DNA from: Anaeramoeba ignava
Lineage: Eukaryota > Metamonada > Anaeramoebidae
NCBI GenBank assembly: GCA_028826165.1
Contig: JAPDFW010000098.1
Coordinates: 165,001 to 229,000, forward strand
Direction of reading: 5' to 3'
Length of the DNA: 64,000 nt
Position 1 is the first letter of the stretch. The number at the start of each line of letters is the position of its first letter. The notes below the pieces were generated by a model. It was not told where the DNA came from, did not search any database, and saw nothing but the letters and a program-made list of their open reading frames with translations. The position numbers and the translations under genes were made by a program. This document shows positions 44,508-54,187 of the stretch, in pieces.

Positions 44508-47500
44508 ATGTCTGAAAAAGAATCACAAAATGAATTAATAGAAACAGATACAGATATAAATGAGAGTGAAAGTGAAAATGAAAATGAAAATAAAAAAATT
44601 CCAAAACGTTCTTGGCAAAAGCTTTTATTGTTGAGTATATGTTTAGCTGGTGTTATATTTGCTTATGCTCAACAAATTGGTCAAATGACTGCATTTTTTC
44701 GTGAATTAGGTCTTTCTCAAACAGTTGTATCAATAATGTAATTAATTATTTATAAAATTATTTATAAAATTATTTATAAAATTATTTACAAAATTATTTA
44801 TAAAATTAATTATAAAATTATTTATAAAATTAATTATAAAATTATTTATAAAATTAATTATAAAATTAAATATAAAATTATTTATAAGTTTATTACAAGT
44901 TTATTTATAAAATTATTTATAAAATTATTTATAAGTTTATTTATAAGTTTATTTACAAGTTTATTTATAAGTTTATTTATAAAATTATTTACAAAATTAT
45001 ATATAAAATTATTTATAAAATTATTTATAAAATTATTTATAAAATTATTTATAAAATTATTTATAAAATTAAATATAAAATTATTTATAAAATTATTTAT
45101 AAAATTATTTATAAAATTATTTATAAAATTATTTATAAAATTATTTATAAAATTATTTATAAAATTTTATAAAATTATTTTATAAAATTATTTATAAAAA
45201 ATATAATTATTTATAAAATTATTTATAAAATTATTTATAAAAATTATTTATAAAATTTATTTATAAAATTATTTATAAAATTATTTATAAAATTATTTAT
45301 AAAATTATTTTAAAATTAATAAAAATTATTTATTATTTATAAAAATTATTTATAAAATTATTTACAAAATTATTTATAAAATTATTTATAAAATTATTTA
45401 TAAAAATTATTTATAAAATTATTTATAAAATTATTTACAAAATTATTTATAAAATTATTTATAAAATTATTTACAAGTTTATTTATAAGTTTATTTACAA
45501 AATTATTTACAAGTTTATTTACAAGTTTATTTACAAGTTTATTTACAAGTTTATTTACAAGTTTATTTACAAATTTATTTATAAGTTTATTTATAAAATT
45601 ATTTATTTATATAAAATTATTTATAAAATTATTTATTTATAAAATTATTTATAAAATTATTTACAAGTTTATTTTAAAATTAAGTTTATTTATAAAATTA
45701 TTTACAAGTTTATTTACAAAGTTTATTTACAAGTTTATTTACAAGTTTATTTTACAAGTTTATTTTATAAAATTATTCATTTATAAATTTATTTAAGTTT
45801 ATTTATAAGTTTATTTTTAAAAGTTTATTTTAAAATTTATTTATAAAATTATTTATAAAATTATTTATAAAATTATTTATAAAATTATTTATAAGTTTAT
45901 TTACAAGTTTATTTACAAGTTTATTTACAAGTTTATACAAGTTTACAAAAGTTTATTTATAAAATTATTTATAAAATTATTTATAAGTTTATTTATAAAA
46001 TTATTTATAAAATTATTTATAAGTTTATTTATAAAATTATTTATAAAATTATTTATAAAATTATTTATAAAATTATTTATAAAATTATTTATAAAATTAT
46101 TTATAAGTTTATTTATAAGTTTATTTATAAAATTATTTACAAGTTTATTTACAAGTTTATTTACAAGTTTATTTATAAATTTAATTATAAAATTATTTAT
46201 AAAATTATTTATAAAATTATTTATAAAATTATTTATAAAATTATTTATAAAATTATTTATAAAATTATTTATAAAATTATTTACAAAATTATTTATAAAA
46301 TTATTTATAAAATTATTTATAAAATTATTTATAAAATTATTTATATAAAATTATTTATAAAATTATTTATATAATAGATGGGTTGCTGGTCCAATAAGTG
46401 GATTTTTAGTACAACCCCTTGTTGGAATTTGGAGTGATCGGTAAAAAAAATTTAATTGAGTTATTAATCAAAATTAATAAAAAAATATATAAAACTAGAT
46501 CCACAAGTAGATGGGGAAGAAGACGTCCATTCTTACTTGGAGGTGCTATTTTTGTGGTTTTATCCGAAATTTTGGTTTCTAATTCACGTGATTTAGGATC
46601 TAAAATGGGTGACACACCATCTCATAATCCAGCAGCAATTACTCTTGCTGTAATCGGATTTTGGATTATGGATCTTGCTAATAACACACTTCAAGGTCCA
46701 AGTAGAGCTTTATTAGCTGATTGGGCACCTGATTACCAACAAAAACTTGGAAGCGCGTTTTTTTCTCTTTGGGTTGGTGTTGGAAATGTTGGTGGTTATT
46801 TTTCTGGTTCTGTTGACTGGTAATGTCAGTTTGAAAAAAAAAAGGAAAAAAAAATTTTTTTTCTTTTCAGTTTTTGATCAAATTTGATCAAAAGGTGAAA
46901 AAAAAGTTTTATTCTTTTAAATTGGAAAATCTTTTTTCTTGATTCTGAATTCTTTTTATTTAGGTCGAGTTATTTTTCCACTTTTGAAACGAGTAATTGC
47001 AAAAATGCTTGTGCAAATTTAAGATTTTCTTTTATGATTGGAGGAATTATAATTTTAACAACAAATCTAATCACACTTTTTGCAATTAAAGAAGAAAGAT
47101 TTATAAAAAGCAAAAATAAGAACAAAAAAGCGCCGAATCCATTTACTATGTTATTCAAAGGAATTACAAAGCAACCGAAATGGTTCAAATTGGTTAATCT
47201 TGTGAATTTTTTAAGTTGGATTGGTTGGTATTGTTTTTTTATGTATGGAACAGATTGGTTTGGAAGTAGGATTTATAACGGAAAACCCAAAAATCCATGT
47301 CCCGATTATCCAAAACATTCGGATTGTTTAAAGTATGAAAAGGGAGTAGCAAGAGGATCACTTGCATTAACATTTGAATCAGGATTATGTTTAATACTTT
47401 CGCCATTTGTGCCCAGAATTATTGACAAAATTGGGATCAAAATTACATATTTTATCGGACAAGTTGTTTTTGGAATTGTTTTATGTTTGACAGTTTTTGT

Positions 47501-47930
47501 GAGAAATGAAGCTGTTGCAATGATAATGTTTGCTTTTGTTGGAATTCCTTTAGCAACAACAATGATTATTCCATATACGATTATAGGCAAATTAGCGCCT
47601 AAAAAAGATAATGGTTTATTTATGGGAATTCGTAACTTATTTGTTGTTATTCCTCAATTAATTGTTTCACTTACAATGGGTGCTTTGGTTTCTCATCCTT
47701 TCAAAGGAAATTCTTCTTGGGCAATGTTTGTTGGTGGTATTTTTGAGTTTGTTGGTGCTGGTTGTGTTTTTCTGTTGATTGTTGATAAATCTGAACTTTC
47801 TGTTGAAGAAAAGAAAAAATTATTAGAAAATGAAAATGAAAATGAAAATGGAAATGAAAATGAAATTGAAAATGAGATTGGAATTGGAATTGGAATTGGA
47901 ATTGAAAATGAGAATGAAAATGAAAATTGA
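44508..47930 (+). CDS. MFS sugar transporter, SLC45/sucrose-transporter type; four exons
   Basis: Exons are 44508-44737, 46378-46440, 46499-46819 and 46964-47930 (1581 nt, 526 aa), GT-AG and in phase. After an acidic cytosolic N-terminus come LLLLSICLAGVIFAYAQQI (TM1), [33 protein letters not shown] (TM2 and the MFS A-motif loop with RRRPF) and FWIMDLANNTLQGPSRALLADW. This set is typical of the GPH/SUT/SLC45 group, which co-transports sucrose or other sugars with protons. About twelve hydrophobic segments can be counted. A loop with several Cys (NPCPDYPKHSDCLKYE) follows TM7. The C-terminus is an Asn/Glu plus Gly/Ile low-complexity tail. The substrate is inferred from the family only. Confidence 0.9.
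44738..46377. repeat. MFS gene intron 1: (AAATTATTTATA)n array
   Basis: This 1640-bp intron is of AAATTATTTATA dodecamers, with AAGTTTATTTAC and AAGTTTATTTAT variants clustered around 45470-45760 and 45890-45950. Repeat units run right up to the donor and the acceptor. Confidence 0.92.
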
Positions 47931-48044
47931 GATTGGAATTGATCCAAAAATTGATCCAAAAAATATTGTTAATTGATTTAAAATTTTTTTTATTTGAAAG
48001 TAAACAAATCTTTTTTTTTAAACTTTATTTTACATTTTTATTTG
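47931..48044. other. 3' flank of the MFS gene
   Basis: A short A/T-rich flank with GATCCAAAAATTGATCCAAA just after the stop. Nothing else is recognised. Confidence 0.4.
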
Positions 48045-49545
48045 ATTAAATTATAATTAAATAATTTTATAATTTAAATTAATTTTTTTAAATTTATTTA
48101 TTGATTATTTTTATTCCACTTTTTTTTAATTAAATTATAACTTAAATAAATAATTATTTTATTTATAAATAAATTAATAATTTTAAATAGAAATATTGAA
48201 TAAATTATTTTATAATTTAAATTAATTTTTTTAAATTAATTTATTTATTATTTTTATTCCACTTTTTTTTAATTAAATTATAAGTTAAATAAATTAATAT
48301 TTTATTTATAAATTAATTAATATCTTTAAATAGAAATATTGAATAAATAATTTTATAATTTAAATTAATTTTTAAACTTATTTATTGATTATTTTTATTC
48401 CACTTTTTTTTAATTAAATTATAAGTTAAATAAATTAATATTTTATTTATAAATAAATTAATAATTTTTGAATAGAAATATTGAATAAATAGTTTTATAA
48501 TTTAAATTAATTTTTTTAAATTTATTTATTGATTATTTTTATTCCACTTTTTTTTAATTAAATTATAACTTAAATAAATAATTATTTTATTTATAAATAA
48601 ATAAATATTTTTGAATAGAAATATTGAATAAATAATTTTATAATTTAAATTAATTTTTTAAATTAATTTATTTATTATTTTTATTCCAATTTTTTTTAAT
48701 TAAATTATAAGTTAAATAAATTAATATTTTATTTATAAATAAATTAATAATTTTTGAATAGAAATATTGAATAAATAGTTTTATAATTTAAATTAATTTT
48801 TTTATACTTATTTATTTATTATTTTTATTCCACTTTTTTTTAATTAAATTATAAGTTAAATAAATTAATATTTTATTTATAAATAAATTAATAATTTTGA
48901 ATAGAAATATTGAATAAATAATTTTATAATTTAAATTAATTTTTTTAAACTTATTTATTGATTATTTTTATTCCACTTTTTAATTAAATTATAAGTTAAA
49001 TAAATAATTATTTTATTTATAAATTAAATTAATATCTTTGAATAGAAATATTGAATAAATAATTTTATAATTTAAATTAATTTTTTTAAACTTATTTATT
49101 GATTATTTTTATTCCACTTTTTAATTAAATTATAACTTAAATAAATAATTATTTTATTTATAAATAAATAAATATTTTTGAATAGAAATATTGAATAAAT
49201 AATTTTATAATTTAAATTAATTTTTTTAAATTAATTTATTTATTATTTTTATTCCAATTTTTTTTAATTAAATTATAAGTTAAATAAATTAATATTTTAT
49301 TTATAAATAAATTAATAATTTTGAATAGAAATATTGAATAAATTGTTTTATAATTTAAATTAATTTTTTTATACTTATTTATTTATTATTTTTATTCCAC
49401 TTTTTTTTAATTAAATTATAAGTTAAATAAATAATTATTTTATTTATAAATAAATTAATATTTTTGAATAGAAATATTGAATAAATTGTTTTATAATTTA
49501 AATTAATTTTTTTAAACTTATTTATTGATTATTTTTATTAGGATT
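48045..49545. repeat. Satellite with a monomer of about 142 bp (ten copies)
   Basis: The marker TTATTCCAC (or TTATTCCAA) recurs near 48112, 48256, 48396, 48540, 48682, 48826, 48969, 49110, 49250 and 49392, i.e. every 140-144 bases. Each monomer also has TTTTATAATTTAAATTAATT, AATTAAATTATAAGTTAAAT and GAATAGAAATATTGAATAAA. The TTCCAC element is the reverse complement of GTGGAA. No coding potential is seen. Confidence 0.92.
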
Positions 49546-49720
49546 AAGATTTAATTAAAAAAAAAAAGAAAGAAATAATAATTAATCATTAAATACAAAA
49601 AATTAATAATTTAAATAAAAAATTTAAATAAAAAATTTTTTTCCTTTTTTCTTTTTTTCATTTTTTTTCCCTTTTTTAAATTGTTTTTCTTTTTATTTTT
49701 GTTATTATTATTATTATTGA
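49546..49720 (+). promoter_or_regulatory. Candidate promoter/leader of the Trf4-like gene
   Basis: The satellite ends at an AGGATTAAGATT sequence. Then follows an A-rich segment and a pyrimidine-rich run (TTTTTTTCCTTTTTTCTTTT and CATTTTTTTTCCC) leading to the ATG, the same arrangement as before other genes in the window. Position and composition are the only evidence. Confidence 0.35.
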
Positions 49721-52450
49721 ATGAAAAACGTTTTCAAAACAAAGAATAACGTACAATTAAACTTATTAAAAAATGAAACAAAAAAACAAAAGAAGAATAA
49801 TTTAGAAAAACAAAAAAATCAAAAAAATCAAAACAAATTTGAAAAAGAATTATATTTTCCAAATCAAAATGAAGATTTTGCAAAAAAAACACCATTTATT
49901 TCTTTTAACGAACAACCGGAAATAAATAAAAGTTTTGAAAGCAATTCAAATAAAATGGATAATATAATTCCACGTGTTTTTGATTATAAAAAATCTCAAG
50001 AAGAAACAAATGCTAAATGTAAAGATGATAAATGTCAAATTGAAGGAAAAATTGATAAAAAACCAAAAATTAATACTAATGCAAATGTTAATGTCAATTT
50101 TACTTCATTTTTGTTAATGAATAATCATAAATCAAATGTTTATTTTTATGATAATTCGTTTAATTATTATGAAAAATTGAACAAAAATGAAAATGAAATT
50201 GAAAATGAAATTGAAATTGAAAATGAAATTGAAATTGAAAATCAAAATCAAAATCAAAATCAAAATCAAAATCAAAATCAAAATCAAAATCAAAATCAAA
50301 ATCAAAATCAAAATCAAAATGAAAATCAAAATCAAAATCAAAATAAAAATCAAAATCAAAATCAAAATAATAAAAATCAAAATCAAAATCAAAATCAAAA
50401 TCAAAATAAAAATCAAAATCAAAATCAAAATGAAATTGAAATTGAAAATCAAAATGAAAATGAAAATCAAAATCAAAATCAAAATCAAAATGAAAATCAA
50501 AATCAAAATGAAATTGAAATTGAAAGTAAAAATCAAATTAAAAATCAAAATCAAAATCAAAATCAAAATCAAAATCAAAATCAAAATCAAAATGAAATTG
50601 AAAGTAAAAATCAAATTAAAAATCAAAAAATAAAAATAAATACCAAAAAAACACAAAAAAATACTAACATAAAAAATAACGAACAAAAAAACAAAACTCA
50701 AATTAATATCAAAAAAGAAGAAGAGGAAAAAGAAGAAAAAGAAGAAAAAGAAAAAACGGAATTTTATGAAAAAGCATTTGAAGAGATGAAAAAATTATCA
50801 GAAGAAGTATTTCGAATATCAAAAAACGGAAAAGAAGAAAGAAAAGAAGAAAGAAAAAGAAGAAAAAGAAGAAAAAGAAGAAAAAAAAGAAGAAAAAAAA
50901 GAAGAAAAAAAAGAAGAAAAACGAGACAGTTTTAAATATGCAATATGGAAAAAAGAGCAAAAATATTTACATGAGGATATAAGTATGAAGCTTCATGCGG
51001 AGGTGATGGATTTCTATGAACATATAAAACCGAGAGGCGCTGAAATTATATTACGAAATGAAGTATTAAAACGAGTAGAAAAATTTATAAAGGAAATTTG
51101 GAATGAAGCAGAAATTATATTATATGGATCAAGTGGAAATGGTACATTTTTACCAAATTCGGATATTGATATTACAATTATTCTTAATAATGATATTTCT
51201 AATGACAGGTTAATTAAAAAACTTAGTCAAGAAATTCTTTCTTCTAAAAAAGAAATCTTCGCCGTTAATCAAGTTATTGAGACTGCGAAAATCCCTATTA
51301 TCAAGTTGTTTGATAAACAGTCTCAAATGTTGATTGATATTTCTTTTAATGCTCCTTCTGGTTCGAAAAGTGTTCAATTGATTAGGAAATATATTAAGAT
51401 ATATCCTCCTTTACAACCTTTACTTTTTGTTTTGAAAAGGTAATTAAAATTAAAATTTATTTAAAAATTTATTTTGAAATTAATTTTGAAATTAAAATTA
51501 AAATTTATAAAATTTATAGATTCCTCCAAGTTTCTAGACTTAATGAACCATTCCATGGTGGAATAGGAAGTTATCCTCTAATCCTCATGCTTGTATCACA
51601 TTTCCAACTTCATCCAAGTGCTCAAAATCAAAAATATACAACAAATTTAGGATCACTTTTAATAGATTTTTTTAATCTTTATTCAAATTTCAATTACATA
51701 ACAACTGGAATTAATGTTTTGGAAAACGGATCCTATTTTTCTAAACAAGAACTTGGCTTTTTAAATCCAAATCAACCTGAAATACCAGTTATTATTGATC
51801 CTTTAAATCCAACTCTTAATGCTTCAAGAAGTTCTTACTCAATTATTGATTGCATTGACTCTTTTAAACTTGCTTTTGATTTACTTTCAAATGATAAAGG
51901 TCTCAAATCTATTCTTATTCCTTATAAATTCGAGAAATATTATAATCTTTTATCTTTTGGAATAATCCCTTTTAATTCTTTTACTCCAAATTATCAAAAA
52001 AATTTCAATTTTTATCATCCATATTCAAATCAATCTAAAAATTCAAAAGAAAATTTTTTCCAAATTAAAAATTATTCAAATTCAAGAACAAATTATTCAA
52101 ATTATTCAAATTATTCAAATTATGCAAATTATTCAAATTATTCAAATAATCATGTTTCTTATCAAAAAAATATTGTTGTTGATTCACGTTCATTTGAACC
52201 AAATTCTCGCAAAATAATTTGCAATTATAATCAAAATCAAAATCAAAATCAAAATCAATATCAAAATCAAAATCAAAATCAAAATCAAAATCAAAATCAA
52301 AATCAAAATCATAAATTTTTTCCAAATCGTAATTATTTTGGTGGAAAATTCCCAAATTTAGAAGAAGAAGCTCCTCGTAGTCAAAGATATTCAAATAATA
52401 GAGAACAAAAAAGACATCGTTATAAAAAATCAAACAGATTTTTCAATTAA
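49721..52450 (+). pseudogene. Trf4/PAPD5-type noncanonical poly(A) polymerase; apparent +1 frameshift in a Glu/Lys run
   Basis: Exon 1 runs from 49721 to 51439 and exon 2 from 51520 to 52450 (GT-AG; KR-FLQVSRL join). The N-terminal 375 residues are basic then Asn/Gln/Glu repeats (AATCAA units). Between about 50838 and 50858 the GAAGAAAGAAAAG repeat changes from a Glu to an Arg frame, which stops at 50935. One base fewer restores the frame to the catalytic domain, giving about 882 aa. The nucleotidyltransferase core shows GSSGNGTFLPNSDIDITI (two metal-binding Asp) and LIDISFN (third Asp). Exon 2 has the PAP-associated domain with FHGGIGSYPLILMLVSHFQ and NLGSLLIDFFNLY, close to Trf4/Cid14. Such enzymes oligoadenylate nuclear RNAs for exosome decay (TRAMP complex). 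A second NQ tract lies near the C-terminus. Without correction the catalytic domain would need an internal start at 50985. Confidence 0.82.
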
Positions 52451-52556
52451 AAAAATATGTGTGAAATTTTTTTTAGAAATTGTAAAAATATCAAAAAATA
52501 ATAATAAAAAGATCATAAAAGGAAAGAAAAGAAAGAAAAGAAAGAAAAGGAAATTA

Positions 52557-52635
52557 TTTTTTGATAAACTTTTCAAAAATAAAAAAATTTTTCAAATTCG
52601 AAATTTATTTTTTTCATTTTTTTTCTTTTTTAAAA
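52557..52635 (+). promoter_or_regulatory. Leader segment shared with the downstream RCC1-BTB gene
   Basis: About 75 bases from TTTTGATAAACTTTTCAAAA through AAATTCGAAATTTATTTTTT to CATTTTTTTTCTTTTT match 54112-54187 almost base for base, and both stop at an ATG. The shared part is probably a transcription or translation leader carried along in a duplication. Confidence 0.6.
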
Positions 52636-54117
52636 ATGAATCAAGATCAATTTTTTCAAAATTCTTCAAAATTAATTAACGATTTTAAAAAACTAAGAAC
52701 TTCTCAAAATCAATTTTCAGATTTTGAAATTATTATTACAAAAGATCCTCAAAACAAACAAATCCAAAAAATAATTAATTGCCATAAAGCAATTCTTTCT
52801 TGTCGATGTGATTATTTCCAAGCTCTATTCCAAAGTAAAATGAAAGAATATCAAGAAAACAAAGTCTATTTCAACGATATTTCATCAAATATAATGGAGA
52901 ATATAATTGATTATCTTTATACTGGAAATATTCCAATCAATTCTGAAAACGCGATTGAATTATTAATTTCTTCAAAAAAATTTCTTTTGGATGATCAACT
53001 TATTCAAACACTCAATCAATTCATTTACCAAAATTTGGATCCCTCAAATATAACTGAAGTTCTCCAATTTGCTTCAAATTTTAATCTGAAAGGATTGCAC
53101 AGAAAATCCATTGATTTTATTTCGCAAAATTTTGAGAAAGTTAGTTTAACCGATCAAATTCTAAAACTGACAGAATCTGAGATTCTTTTAATTTTGAATA
53201 ATCCAAAAATTTATCCAACTTTTTCTGAAATTGAACTGTTCAATACTTTGATAAAATGGGCTCAATTCCATTTGAATTATATTGTGAACCCAGAATCAAT
53301 TGAAAATGAAGAACAATCAAACCAAATCCAAAAATTTATCGCAAAATTCATTCCGCAGATTCGTTTCTGTGATATTGATAGTGAAAATATCCAGAAAATC
53401 AGCAAACTCGAAGTTGTTCCAAAAGGAGTAATGGAAGATATTTGCAAATTCTCAATAGCAGAAAAGGAAGAAGGAATGGAATTAATGGAGAAATATAACA
53501 AAATGGGGTATTTCATTTTCGAAACGAGAAAAAATACTTTTGGAAAATCAAAAATAATCAATCAAAACGATCAACAATTCATTTATGAACTCAAAAAGTG
53601 GATTAACAACCCAAATTTTTTAAAGAAAATGGAACTAGGATATTCAGGAAAAGAAAACGGATGGTTATCAACAGATTTCCATTCAAGATGTGATAACAAG
53701 GGAGAAATACTCGTTTTAATAAAAACAAGCAAGGATTGCATTTTTGGAGCTTATTCAAAAGTAGGATTTGTTAAGAAGGAAACTCTTTGGAAATCACAAA
53801 TGGATGAAATTGGGAATATTGATGATCCTGATGCTTTTATTTTTTCACTAGTTAATCCAAAAGGTGTTTCTCTTCAGAAATTCCCTGTCAAAGAAGGATT
53901 GAGTGCAATTGTTTATTCTCCTTATTGTGGTCCTGATTTTAATGATTTTAGAGTTGGTGGTTATCCAAAAGAAAAGTTACTTAATACTGTCGATACTTCT
54001 TTTTTCGGTTATCATTTCCATTTACCTGATGGAATGAGATATTATACAAAAGCATCTCAACAATATTTAACAGGGATAACACCTTGTAAAGTTGTTGAAT
54101 TGGAAGTTTTTTATTGA
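52636..54117 (+). CDS. BTB-BACK-TLDc protein (intact paralogue)
   Basis: Single exon of 493 aa from the ATG at 52636; in-frame sequence before it matches a duplicated leader and is not coding. BTB/POZ occupies about residues 25-130 (INCHKAILSCRCDYFQALF; NIMENIIDYLYTGNI). A BACK-like helical region follows to about 270 (LHRKSIDFISQNFEKV; FNTLIKWAQFHL). The TLDc-like domain fills about 310-493, with FHSRCDNKGEILVLIKTSK, CIFGAYSKVGF, DAFIFSL, and the final VVELEVFY. BTB-BACK proteins act as Cul3 adaptors in many eukaryotes; TLDc links to oxidative-stress and V-ATPase functions (family knowledge). It has no NENQEL linker, unlike the paralogue at 1969-3901. The next gene begins 70 bases after its stop. 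Confidence 0.9.
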   Translation: MNQDQFFQNSSKLINDFKKLRTSQNQFSDFEIIITKDPQNKQIQKIINCHKAILSCRCDYFQALFQSKMKEYQENKVYFNDISSNIMENIIDYLYTGNIPINSENAIELLISSKKFLLDDQLIQTLNQFIYQNLDPSNITEVLQFASNFNLKGLHRKSIDFISQNFEKVSLTDQILKLTESEILLILNNPKIYPTFSEIELFNTLIKWAQFHLNYIVNPESIENEEQSNQIQKFIAKFIPQIRFCDIDSENIQKISKLEVVPKGVMEDICKFSIAEKEEGMELMEKYNKMGYFIFETRKNTFGKSKIINQNDQQFIYELKKWINNPNFLKKMELGYSGKENGWLSTDFHSRCDNKGEILVLIKTSKDCIFGAYSKVGFVKKETLWKSQMDEIGNIDDPDAFIFSLVNPKGVSLQKFPVKEGLSAIVYSPYCGPDFNDFRVGGYPKEKLLNTVDTSFFGYHFHLPDGMRYYTKASQQYLTGITPCKVVELEVFY

Positions 54118-54187
54118 TAAACTTTTCAAAAATAAAAAAATTTTTCAAATTCGAAATTTATTTTTTTCATTTTTTTTCTTTTCAAAA
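54112..54187 (+). promoter_or_regulatory. Leader of the first RCC1-BTB gene, duplicated from the BTB-TLDc leader
   Basis: This copy of the leader at 52557-52635 begins inside the last codons of the upstream BTB-TLDc gene (its TGATAAAC includes that gene's stop) and ends at the RCC1-BTB ATG. Its last 35 bases, TTTATTTTTTTCATTTTTTT plus CTTTTCAAAA, are also conserved before the other three RCC1-BTB copies. Confidence 0.6.

Noticed and set aside
48045-49545. CRISPR-like array
   Set aside because: Monomers are contiguous with no unique spacers, and the genome is eukaryotic.
50132-50701. Minus-strand ORF of Ile/Leu/Phe repeats opposite the Trf4-like gene
   Set aside because: It is the antisense shadow of the AATCAA (Asn-Gln) coding repeat.
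2710-50935. Euplotes-style programmed +1 frameshifting at AAA-TAA/TGA stops
   Set aside because: Two ORFs do end in AAA-TGA or AAA-TAA with a +1 continuation. However, repeat patterns place the real indels 24 to about 100 bases before the stop in two genes, and the five-TM gene needs a shift of the opposite sign. Random or sequencing indels in repeats fit better.
52561-52635. N-terminal extension of the second BTB-TLDc protein (and the similar one at 54092-54187)
   Set aside because: The in-frame sequence starts at TTG and is the duplicated leader. The first ATG with domain context is at 52636 (54188 for the RCC1-BTB gene).
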